A stretch of DNA of 15,265 nt from positions 1 to 15,265 of the forward strand of contig JAITBX010000069.1 of the NCBI GenBank assembly GCA_031283405.1, in the 5' to 3' direction. Positions within the stretch are counted from its first letter, which is position 1. Each line of letters opens with the position of its first letter. This stretch comes from Burkholderiales bacterium. Lineage in GTDB: Bacteria > Pseudomonadota > Gammaproteobacteria > Burkholderiales > Casimicrobiaceae. A program made the position numbers and the translations under genes. The notes beneath the pieces are model-generated. The model ran no database searches and was not told where the DNA came from. It saw nothing but the letters and a program-made list of their open reading frames with translations. Positions 1-5,640 of the stretch are shown in pieces.

Positions 1-1
1 C

Positions 2-652
2 GCTCCGACGATAGGCGCAGCGCCGGATGATGCGGTGGTCACTTGCGGCGCCGACTTTACATGCGGCACGGTAACTTGGTCGCCGAGCGATGATCCGTTC
101 CTTGGCAATAAACAATACACCGCCGAGGTTACGCTTACCGCAAATAGCGGTCACACTTTTGATGCCGGAATGACTGCAACTATCAATGGGGGTGTTGCGA
201 CGGTTAACGTTAGCACAGACGGCAGCACGGCCACTTTGCTATATCAGTTCGCGGCGACGGGCGTTGCAACGGTGAACAGCATCACCATCCAATCACAGCC
301 GACAGGGCTAACCTATACAGATGGTAGTAGGCTTAACTTGAGCGGCCTAGTGGTAACGCTGGCTTATAACGATGGAACCACGAAAGATGTATCAATAGCC
401 GATTTTGGAGCGAATGGCTTAACAACGGATCCGGCAAACGGCTCGATATTGAGATCGGCGCAAAACGGCGTGGCCGTAGCGGTGATCTACAATAACAACC
501 CAGCCATTCAGGCGGCAACATCTCCATTGATGATAGGGGCGAGGGCGGGAGGGGCGAATCTTGCTATCCCAACATTGAACCCTGCGGCGTTAATGTTGCT
601 GGCGTTGTCTATTATGGCTGTAGCTTCGGGTATAGGCAGGCGCAGAAGATAA
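2..652 (+). CDS. Exported Ig-like repeat protein with IPTL-CTERM tail, 5' partial
   Basis: The reading frame is open from the left edge, so the true start lies outside the window. Counting residues from the GTG at position 35, residues 27-60 resemble the YTAxVTLTAxSGxTF surface repeat seen in many bacterial surface proteins. Residues 82-123 look like a bacterial Ig-like domain (ITIQSQPTGLTY, then LSGLVVTLAYNDGTTKDV). The C-terminus has IPTL at residues 178-181, a hydrophobic helix and a final RRRR, the layout of an IPTL-CTERM sorting signal. In that family the tail is recognised by an exosortase and the protein is processed at the cell envelope. I infer a secreted or surface-anchored protein. 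No exosortase is visible here. The next gene begins 14 nt downstream but is functionally unrelated. Confidence 0.8.
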   Translation, partial: APTIGAAPDDAVVTCGADFTCGTVTWSPSDDPFLGNKQYTAEVTLTANSGHTFDAGMTATINGGVATVNVSTDGSTATLLYQFAATGVATVNSITIQSQPTGLTYTDGSRLNLSGLVVTLAYNDGTTKDVSIADFGANGLTTDPANGSILRSAQNGVAVAVIYNNNPAIQAATSPLMIGARAGGANLAIPTLNPAALMLLALSIMAVASGIGRRRR

Positions 653-666
653 CTGAGGGCGGCTAG

Positions 667-1461
667 ATGGTTTATATGATGCCTCCTGTGCCCTGTAGTA
701 TAGCCAAGGCGCGTGGGACAGGCGCAGGAGGAACGCTTGACCCAGCCAATCTTGTCAAGGGAGCTTTCAGTCTGGTGGTCAGCCGAGATAAATTCAATGC
801 ATTCTTTACGGCATCAAGCACTTCCGGCAATGTGAAAATGGTGGCCAATCCGCACATTGCGGCTTTGGACAATCAAGAAGCGCACATCGAAATCACCCAG
901 CAGATTCCCTACCGGAACACCATTTACAACAGCGGGTATTACGGTGATATCGGCACCAACACCTCATACAACTGGCAGTACGTCACTCCGGGCGTGGTCG
1001 TAACGGTCAAGCCGCACATCAATGAAGGCGGCAACGTCAGCATGGAAGCCGATATCGAATTCAGCGCGGCAGGGCCTCAGCCCGCAGAGGATGCGCCGCC
1101 GCCGATGACGAACCGCTCGGTTTCATCACAGTTGATGGTGCCTTCCGGCAGTACGATGGTGATCGGCGGCTTGATCCGTGACGATAAAACCACCAACGCT
1201 AACGGTATTCCGCTTCTGTCGAAAATTCCGGTGGTGGGATCGCTGTTTGGAGATCAAAGCTGGAACAATCATCGCACCGAACTGGTCATCTTCCTGACGC
1301 CGCGCGTGGTTGACAATGAAGAAACCCGCCGCTCGATCATTCAGGATTTGCGCTATCGCATGGACAATCTCGAAGGGCTTTTGTTGGACAGCAAAGCGCT
1401 GCCGATGGATCTGATCCGCCGCCAGCGCGCGCGTGAAGAAAAAGAAGACGAAAGCATGTAG
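667..1461 (+). pseudogene. C-terminal fragment of a type II secretion secretin (GspD-like)
   Basis: The 264 residues match only the end of a secretin. Visible landmarks are PHIAALDNQEAHIEITQQIPY, the beta-barrel stretch ending VTPGVVVTVKPHI, the gate-region pattern VPSGSTMVIGGLIRD, the conserved IPLLSKIPVVGSLFG, and TELVIFLTPRVV. A charged tail follows that may correspond to the pilotin-binding S domain. Secretins of this family are usually about 600-750 residues with N0-N3 periplasmic domains. All of those, and the front of the secretin core, are absent. An in-frame TAG lies directly before the ATG at 667, and upstream DNA codes for another protein in another frame. This fragment could not form the usual outer-membrane channel alone. 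I read it as a remnant of a rearrangement, although a chimeric assembly join is possible. No other T2SS gene is present. Confidence 0.75.
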
Positions 1462-1463
1462 TT

Positions 1464-1487
1464 ATCAGGCATCAGGAATCAGGAATC
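1464..1487. repeat. 7-bp tandem repeat ATCAGG(C/A)
   Basis: ATCAGGC is followed by two copies of ATCAGGA and a partial ATCA, giving about 3.4 units just after the secretin stop codon. Related words (TCAGGAATCAGGCATC) reappear near 4374-4390, next to another repeat cluster, so this is probably a border piece of the dispersed repeats. Confidence 0.6.
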
Positions 1488-1523
1488 AAAATCCCCTCTC
1501 CCCTTGCGGGAGAGGGAGACGTT

Positions 1524-1547
1524 GGGGCGACCGTCCCCGGTCGCCCC
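1524..1547. repeat. Dispersed palindrome, GGGGCGACCG stem
   Basis: GGGGCGACCG pairs perfectly with CGGTCGCCCC across a TCCC loop. A near-identical hairpin occurs at 4204-4226. There is no T-run after it, so I read it as a REP-like dispersed palindrome and not an intrinsic terminator. Confidence 0.75.
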
Positions 1548-1554
1548 CGAAATT

Positions 1555-1669
1555 GTAGATGGGTAGAGCCGAAGGCATAAGGCATAAGGCCGAAGGACAG
1601 CCGAAGGCTGGTTCCGCGTAGCGGAATGCGGCAAAGCCGCACAAAATCCATGCTGCTCTACCCATCTAC
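1555..1669. mobile_element. 115-bp MITE-like element with 15-bp terminal inverted repeats
   Basis: GTAGATGGGTAGAGC at 1555-1569 is matched exactly in inverted form by GCTCTACCCATCTAC at 1655-1669. The interior has no coding capacity. It contains hairpins CCGC-GTA-GCGG and TGCGGC-AAA-GCCGCA within a 56-bp core (1600-1655) that recurs at 7186-7241 with one mismatch. Non-coding DNA, terminal inverted repeats and several copies in the window point to a non-autonomous mobile or REP-like element. No target-site duplication is obvious. Confidence 0.65.
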
Positions 1670-1704
1670 TGCCCTGATATCAACAATCCTTTACCAACAA
1701 GCCA

Positions 1705-1733
1705 TTGACGCCACGGGTATCGCTGACTATCCT
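1705..1733 (+). promoter_or_regulatory. Candidate sigma70 promoter for the lipoprotein gene
   Basis: TTGACG (1705-1710) and TATCCT (1728-1733) are separated by 17 nt. This would start transcription about 25 nt before the ATG at 1764. The call rests on consensus match only. Confidence 0.4.
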
Positions 1734-1763
1734 TAATCCTTTTTGGCGAACAGGCAGAGAAAT

Positions 1764-2240
1764 ATGAAATTTGAGTACAACAAAAAGACAGGGATCGGGA
1801 AACGGGCGGCCGTCGGAGCGTTTGCTGTTGTTGGGCTGGCCGGCCTGCTGGCGTTGGCCGGCTGCGCCACGACTGGCGCCGCCCCCGGCTCGGAAGCCGC
1901 AGCTTCTTCCGTAGCGCTCACCCCCGAACAGCAAATCGAAATCGTCAAAAAGCGCTCTCAAGAGCGCTGGAACGCGATGATCGCCAGGGATTACGTCAAG
2001 GCTTGGGAATACCTCTCTCCGGCCACGCGGGCGCTGGTGCCTAAAGAGCAGTATGCCGCCCACTACGCCAAGGCCGGCTTCAGAAAGGTGGAAATCAATG
2101 ACGCCAAATGCGAAGAAGATGCCTGCCTCGTCCGCTTTAACCTGACCTATGACTACAAAAACTTCAAAGACGTCACCACTCCGGCGGCGGAAAAATGGAT
2201 TTTTGTGGACGGCCAAGCCTGGTTCAACCCCAGGGAATAA
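1764..2240 (+). CDS. Small outer-membrane or periplasm-facing lipoprotein
   Basis: The protein has 158 residues when started at ATG 1764. A TTG seven codons upstream is possible but gives a less typical N-terminus. Basic residues are followed by a hydrophobic run ending in LALAGC, a standard lipobox, so the mature protein should be lipid-anchored at that Cys. The mature part has a short Ala/Ser linker and then a compact alpha plus beta domain beginning TPEQQIEIVKKRSQERW and ending WIFVDGQAWFNPRE. That shape recalls NTF2/SnoaL-like domains, with an early helix, the AWEYLSPATRALV segment and closing strands, but I cannot assign a ligand or function. The Cys pair CEEDAC may form a disulphide. 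The ribosome site is weak (GGCAGAGA). It appears monocistronic. Confidence 0.75.
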   Translation: MKFEYNKKTGIGKRAAVGAFAVVGLAGLLALAGCATTGAAPGSEAAASSVALTPEQQIEIVKKRSQERWNAMIARDYVKAWEYLSPATRALVPKEQYAAHYAKAGFRKVEINDAKCEEDACLVRFNLTYDYKNFKDVTTPAAEKWIFVDGQAWFNPRE

Positions 2241-2323
2241 GGTGGAGTTGCGAAAAGCAGGACGGAGGTTGCGAAAATGAGACAGTAGGAAGGCGGCGGC
2301 AGATTTTATTTGCGTCGCGGGTT

Positions 2324-2352
2324 TTGCAAGAAAAGGAAGTATGTAATAGAAT
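2324..2352 (+). promoter_or_regulatory. Candidate promoter for the 518-residue exported protein
   Basis: TTGCAA (2324-2329), a 17-nt spacer and TAGAAT (2347-2352, five of six consensus bases) give a predicted start near 2359. That leaves a leader of roughly 50 nt that includes the palindrome at 2370-2385. Confidence 0.5.
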
Positions 2353-2369
2353 GGCAGTGCTGTTGGGCT

Positions 2370-2385
2370 TAAAGTGATCACTTTA
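2370..2385. promoter_or_regulatory. 16-bp perfect palindrome in the leader
   Basis: TAAAGTGATCACTTTA reads the same on both strands. It sits 11 nt after the predicted transcription start and about 14 nt before the ribosome site AGGAG (2399-2403). It could be an operator for a dimeric regulator or an mRNA stem protecting the 5' end. The spacing does not fit the CRP consensus. Confidence 0.45.
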
Positions 2386-2411
2386 GATAGCAACTTATAG
2401 GAGTTTTCTCT

Positions 2412-3968
2412 ATGAATACATTTAAGAAGAAAGCGCTCTTCGCCGCATTGACGGGCTTGGGCGTGATGGGCATGGTTGGATCGGCGCAAGCTGTGAACCT
2501 GAACCCGGATGGTCTGGGTCAGGCGCTGATTTATCCGTATTACACGGTTCGTGATGGTGGCGATCAGGCCAATGCGTTCAACTCGCTGATCTCGATTGTC
2601 AATTCGACGTCTTTGGGCAAGGCGGTCAAGGTGCGTGTCCTTGAAGGCAAGGCTTCGATGGAAGTTCTTGACTTCAACTTGTACTTGTCGCCGTTTGACG
2701 TTTGGACGGCTTCGTTCGTTCCGATGGGCGATGGCGGCGGTCTGATCACGACAGACAATTCGTGCACCTCGCCGGCGATTCCGGCAGGCGGCGTGGCGTT
2801 CAGAAACTACGCATACACCGGCACCAATCAAGACTTGGCGGATCAAACGCTGAACCGCACCAAGGAAGGTTATGTTGAGCTGATCGAAATGGCCGACATT
2901 CCGCTGCTGGATAAGAATGGACAATCTAATGCCACGCTGGCGAATATCACGCACGTCAACGGCGTGCCGAAGGATTGCTCGAAGATCATCGACAATGGTA
3001 CCCGTCCCGCTTGGGTTGATAATGACTTGGATACGGGCACGGGTGGTTTGTTCGGCGGCATGACGCTGATCAATCCGACTGAAGCGCAAGGCGTGGCGTT
3101 TGAAGCAGTCGCGTTGGATGGCTTCTTTAGCGCTCCTCCGCTGGCTGCCACGTTTTCACAGCAAGCCAAAATCTGGGACGTTGGAGGGAGTGTGTTGCCG
3201 AACTTGGCTGACGTGACGCCGAAGATTTCGACCGTTGTTGACGGCACGTACGCCTATATCTCGCAGTGGGATGCAAGCAGCGAAGCCGATGCAGTTTCGG
3301 CGGTGCTGATGAACCTGACGGCGTACAACGAGTTTGTATTGGATGCCACTACAGCGTCGAAGACCGACTGGGTCATCACCTTCCCGACCAAGCGGCACTA
3401 CTATGAGCAGCCTGATGCGGCGACCCATATCAGAGCATTGAAAAACGCAGGCTCCGATAGACAGCTCTTCCAACGCACCTTTATCGCAACAGGCGCTTGT
3501 GATGATGTAGGTATTTCCATGCATGATCGTGAAGAAGCCACCGTCGCTCAGGTGGGAGACTTCTCGCCGACGCCGCCGCAAGGAGCAGGAACGGCGCTGT
3601 GCTGGGAAGCCAATGTCGTGAGCTTCGGCAGTAGTGCTGCCAAGGCGGCATCGCTCTTCCATGCTGAAAACAGAGTCGCGGTCGGCACGAACAATTATGA
3701 GAACGGCTGGGCATCTTTCACGTTCGCTCCGAACCTTGCCTCCACTTATCACTATCTGGTCGCCAGCGGCGATACGGATGTGATTAGCTTCGTAGCAGGC
3801 GCTCCGGTGGTTAGGAGTGGTGTTGCGGGCGTTCAGTACGACGGTCTGCCGATGGTTGGATTTGCTGTTCAGCAGTTCAACAACGGTACGCTCTCGAATA
3901 ATGGCCTGAATGTTTGGGCAACCTACGATGGTCGTATCGCTCATCGCTTCAGCAAGAGCATCAACTAA
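2412..3968 (+). CDS. Abundant-looking exported protein of unknown function, 518 aa
   Basis: A classical signal peptide is clear: MNTFKKK, a hydrophobic core, and SAQA with predicted cleavage after residue 27. The mature protein starts VNLNPDGLGQALIYPYYTVR, resembling conserved exported proteins of unknown function in beta- and gammaproteobacteria, some annotated as cell surface proteins (from memory). It has few cysteines, many aromatic and Gly/Asn residues, no membrane helix beyond the signal and no recognised catalytic motif. A strong AGGAG lies 8 nt before ATG 2412. The gene also has a good candidate promoter, a palindromic leader and a textbook terminator, so it is a self-contained, probably highly expressed unit. 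A surface-layer or matrix role is only a guess. Confidence 0.8.
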   Translation: MNTFKKKALFAALTGLGVMGMVGSAQAVNLNPDGLGQALIYPYYTVRDGGDQANAFNSLISIVNSTSLGKAVKVRVLEGKASMEVLDFNLYLSPFDVWTASFVPMGDGGGLITTDNSCTSPAIPAGGVAFRNYAYTGTNQDLADQTLNRTKEGYVELIEMADIPLLDKNGQSNATLANITHVNGVPKDCSKIIDNGTRPAWVDNDLDTGTGGLFGGMTLINPTEAQGVAFEAVALDGFFSAPPLAATFSQQAKIWDVGGSVLPNLADVTPKISTVVDGTYAYISQWDASSEADAVSAVLMNLTAYNEFVLDATTASKTDWVITFPTKRHYYEQPDAATHIRALKNAGSDRQLFQRTFIATGACDDVGISMHDREEATVAQVGDFSPTPPQGAGTALCWEANVVSFGSSAAKAASLFHAENRVAVGTNNYENGWASFTFAPNLASTYHYLVASGDTDVISFVAGAPVVRSGVAGVQYDGLPMVGFAVQQFNNGTLSNNGLNVWATYDGRIAHRFSKSIN

Positions 3969-3993
3969 TCGAAACATTTCTTGTTTTGATGAG

Positions 3994-4020
3994 AAACGGG
4001 AGCTTCGGCTCCCGTTTTTT
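3994..4020 (+). terminator. Rho-independent terminator
   Basis: AAACGGGAGC pairs with GCTCCCGTTT around a TTCG tetraloop, followed by further T residues. It lies 25 nt after the stop codon of the 518-residue protein gene. Confidence 0.9.
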
Positions 4021-4072
4021 CTTGCCTTGCGCGGGCGCTCCTACACCCTCCGCATACCCTTTCTCTCTTTCC

Positions 4073-4203
4073 GTAGGGGTGGCATCCTGCCGCCCGTCAG
4101 ATCAAATCCCTCTCCCCTTGTGGCGCTTCGACAAGCTCAGCATGCGCGGAAGGGGCACGGTTCGCTCCTTCCCCCTTTGGGGGAAGGTTGGGATGGGGGC
4201 GTA
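4073..4203. repeat. 131-bp direct repeat, left copy
   Basis: It begins GTAGGGGTGGCATCCTGCCG, contains the dispersed-repeat word GCTTCGACAAGCTCAGC, and ends GGGATGGGGGCGTA. The right copy is at 5081-5211 in the same orientation with about half a dozen substitutions and no net indel. The first 25 nt form a hairpin (GGGtGGCA-TCC-TGCCGCCC). The two copies bracket HigBA locus 1. Confidence 0.85.
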
Positions 4204-4348
4204 GGGGCGACCGTCCTCGGTCGCCCGTTCTGCGTTTCATATTTCTCCTGCGCGGCCATTGGCGCGATCCCGCCTTTGCTGTACAAGCCCCCCGCCCGGC
4301 TTCGGCGGGCGACCCCTTTCAAAAGGGGTCTTCCCAACTCGCCTGAGC

Positions 4349-4371
4349 GGGCGGCAAAATGCCGCCCCTAC
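4349..4371. repeat. Inverted solo copy of the GTAGGGGCGGCA hairpin
   Basis: GGGCGGCA, loop AAA, TGCCGCCC, then CTAC. On the minus strand this reads GTAGGGGCGGCA followed by its complement, the same hairpin that opens both 131-bp direct repeats. Confidence 0.65.
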
Positions 4372-4395
4372 GGCTCAGGAATCAGGCATCGACGC

Positions 4396-4424
4396 TTGAC
4401 AAAATGTCGTGAATTCTGTACATT
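4396..4424 (+). promoter_or_regulatory. HigBA locus 1 promoter and operator, predicted leaderless
   Basis: A perfect TTGACA (4396-4401), a 17-nt spacer and TACATT (4419-4424) place the start of transcription at or within a base or two of the toxin ATG at 4431. There is no purine-rich ribosome site before that ATG (CATTTTTCCC), consistent with a leaderless message. The inverted repeat GACA-AAA-TGTC (4398-4408) overlaps the -35 box and is a natural candidate operator for the HTH antitoxin, which in this family usually represses its own operon. Confidence 0.6.
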
Positions 4425-4430
4425 TTTCCC

Positions 4431-4743
4431 ATGAAAACAATCCTCTTCATGGGCGACAGCCGCGAGCGTATCCGGGATTTTCCGGTAGCGGCGCGGTACG
4501 CCATAGGACGTGAACTTTTTCGTGTACAGCAAGGGCTTGATCCGCTGGACTGGAAACCCATGAAGGAAGTTGGCGCCGGTGCGCGAAGTGTGCGTGCATA
4601 CTGGTGGACGGTTTCGCGTGTTCTACGTTACCAACATTGGCAACGCCTTGTATGTACTGCATGCCTTCCAGAAAAAGACGCCGAGGGCAAGCTCGAAAGA
4701 TATTGCTTTGGGGCGGGAACGCTTCAAACAAATTGGAGAATGA
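4431..4743 (+). pseudogene. higB: RelE/HigB-type toxin (Gp49-like family), frameshifted
   Basis: The family is a ribosome-dependent mRNA endonuclease toxin. The first 50 codons read normally (FPVAARYAIGRELFRVQQG, then WKPMKEVGAG). The expected continuation, VREVCVHTGGRFRVFYV, is found in another frame from the GTG at 4579, and runs through NALYVLHAFQKKT to a TGA at 4741-4743. Restoring two bases at about 4580 (GTGT now reading GT) would give a normal protein of about 104 residues. As it stands the original frame runs to 4748 with a nonsense tail, so the RNase fold is lost. ATG 4431 is the family start. The antitoxin gene begins 1 nt after the ancestral stop. A sequencing error or ribosomal frameshifting would be alternatives. 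Confidence 0.8.
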
Positions 4744-4744
4744 A

Positions 4745-5026
4745 ATGAAAGAAAAAATAACCGTTAGCTGCGGCAATGTGTTCGAGGATTTGGGCTTTCC
4801 TCCGGATGAAGCAGCGGCCATGCTGGCTCGTGAAACGTTGCTGATCGAGCTTGAAAAAGAATTGCGCAAGCGCGGCAAGAAACAGCAGGAATTGGCTGAT
4901 GAATTGGGTGTGTCTCGTACACGCATTTCAGAAGTCATGCACAGAAAAGCGGATCGTTTCAGCGTGGACAAGCTGGTGAGTCTGTTGCACCGCGCCGGCA
5001 AGCGCGTGGAGCTTCGCGTTCGTTGA
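4745..5026 (+). CDS. higA: HigA-type HTH antitoxin, intact
   Basis: The protein has 93 residues. The start is ATG 4745, supported by GGAGA at 4735-4739 and by its position just after the toxin's ancestral stop. An upstream in-frame ATG at 4604 lies within toxin coding sequence and is rejected. The helix-turn-helix spans about residues 47-65 (QQELADELGVSRTRISEVM), typical of XRE/HTH_37 antitoxins. The N-terminal half carries a helix with ETLLIELEKELRKRG. It would bind the toxin and repress the operon through the GACA-AAA-TGTC site. Since the partner toxin is broken, it may now act only as a regulator or neutralise related toxins in trans. Confidence 0.85.
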   Translation: MKEKITVSCGNVFEDLGFPPDEAAAMLARETLLIELEKELRKRGKKQQELADELGVSRTRISEVMHRKADRFSVDKLVSLLHRAGKRVELRVR

Positions 5027-5080
5027 GCAAGCAAAAAACTATTGCAACGTCGAAACGAAAAAGGCTGCGCAAATGATCTC

Positions 5081-5211
5081 GTAGGGGCGGCATCCTGTCG
5101 CCCGTCAGATCAAACTCCTCTCCCCTTGTGGCGCTTCGACAAGCTCAGCATGCGCGGAAGGGGCACGGTTCGCTCCTTCCCCCTCTTGGGGAAAGTTGGG
5201 ATGGGGGCGTA
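5081..5211. repeat. 131-bp direct repeat, right copy
   Basis: Same length and orientation as the copy at 4073-4203, starting GTAGGGGCGGCATCCTGTCG and ending GGGATGGGGGCGTA. It stops exactly where the transposase remnant begins, and its last bases supply the in-frame stop (TAA, 5210-5212) that closes the remnant's upstream frame. Confidence 0.85.
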
Positions 5212-5212
5212 A

Positions 5213-5347
5213 CCGCAGAAATTGAGAAGCCGTCTGAAAAACTATCTCTTCACCCGTTATAATCGTGAGCGTCCGCATTCGGCGCTTGACGGAAGAACGC
5301 CGGATATGGCTTACTTTAACCAACCGCTGCAAAATACCGCAGCTTGA
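5213..5347 (+). pseudogene. IS3-like transposase, C-terminal remnant
   Basis: The frame that ends with TGA at 5345-5347 reads SRLKNYLFTRYNRERPHSAL, followed by DGRTPDMAYFNQPLQNTAA. The YNxERPHSALxGxTPxxxY pattern is the hallmark of the end of an IS3-family DDE transposase, downstream of the last catalytic Glu. Only about 44 codons remain and there is no start. Following DNA (5348-5408), including CTGTCCAAAGAAACGG, may be the element's right end, but I could not pair it with a left end. It is a dead relic truncated at the repeat boundary. Confidence 0.8.
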
Positions 5348-5426
5348 CCGTAGAGGTTCCACTTATCTTTTGCTGAAAACTGTCCAAAGAAACGGAGCCA
5401 CTTCTGAGCGAAACACAAGGCTGATC

Positions 5427-5451
5427 CCGCTACGCGGAACCAGCCTTCGGC
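5427..5451 (-). repeat. Inverted fragment of the 56-bp repeat core
   Basis: The reverse complement reads GCCGAAGGCTGGTTCCGCGT and continues AGCGG, the first 25 bases of the core found at 1600-1655 and 7186-7241. With the flanking AAGGCTG (5418-5424) it also makes a local hairpin with CAGCCTT (5441-5447). Confidence 0.65.
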
Positions 5452-5593
5452 CTTGTCGCTGCGCCCGCCCGCAACCTATGCAACCCATACGGAATTGGGA
5501 GCGCGATGTTTGCTTTTCCCACAAATTACGCAACATTACAGCAAACTGATATCGGAAGCCGCGCGCGGCAATACCCCCACGAGCAAAAAAGGT

Positions 5594-5599
5594 TATAAT
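5594..5599 (+). promoter_or_regulatory. TATAAT -10 box before the Ig-like protein gene
   Basis: A perfect TATAAT sits in an AT-rich stretch 41 nt before the ATG at 5641. No good -35 is found at 16-18 nt, so the promoter may need an activator or use another sigma factor. Confidence 0.4.
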
Positions 5600-5640
5600 T
5601 AAAAAGTATTTTAAAATTATTATCCGAAAAGGAGACGGTT

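Larger units (their letters stand above)
1462..1763. other. Intergenic region with repeats and a candidate promoter
   Basis: No gene is supported here. The stretch holds a short 7-bp tandem repeat (1464-1487), a 10-bp-stem palindrome (1524-1547), a 115-bp terminal-inverted-repeat element (1555-1669) and a plausible promoter for the following lipoprotein gene (1705-1733). Confidence 0.7.
4021..4430. other. Repeat-rich intergenic region before HigBA locus 1
   Basis: No gene is supported. The stretch contains the left 131-bp direct repeat (4073-4203), a hairpin GGGGCGACCG/CGGTCGCCC (4204-4226), an ACCCCTTT/AAAGGGGT hairpin (4312-4329), a GGGCGGCA/TGCCGCCC hairpin (4349-4367) and the toxin-antitoxin promoter. 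Confidence 0.7.
5027..5640. other. Intergenic region with repeat, IS remnant and promoter
   Basis: This holds the right 131-bp repeat (5081-5211), a transposase remnant (5213-5347), possible right-end IS DNA (5348-5408), an inverted fragment of the 56-bp repeat core (5427-5451) and a -10 box for the next gene. From about 5460 to 5580 I see nothing functional. Confidence 0.6.

Noticed and set aside
1464..1487. Start of a CRISPR array
   Set aside because: Units are only 7 bp and contiguous, with no spacers and no cas genes.
1680..3089. A 469-residue open frame on the minus strand
   Set aside because: It runs antisense to the lipoprotein and exported-protein genes, is Arg/His-rich with no domain, and has no ribosome site. 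It is a codon-bias shadow.
3910..4434. A plus-strand open frame after the 518-residue protein gene
   Set aside because: It crosses the terminator and the repeat cluster and has no protein-like features.
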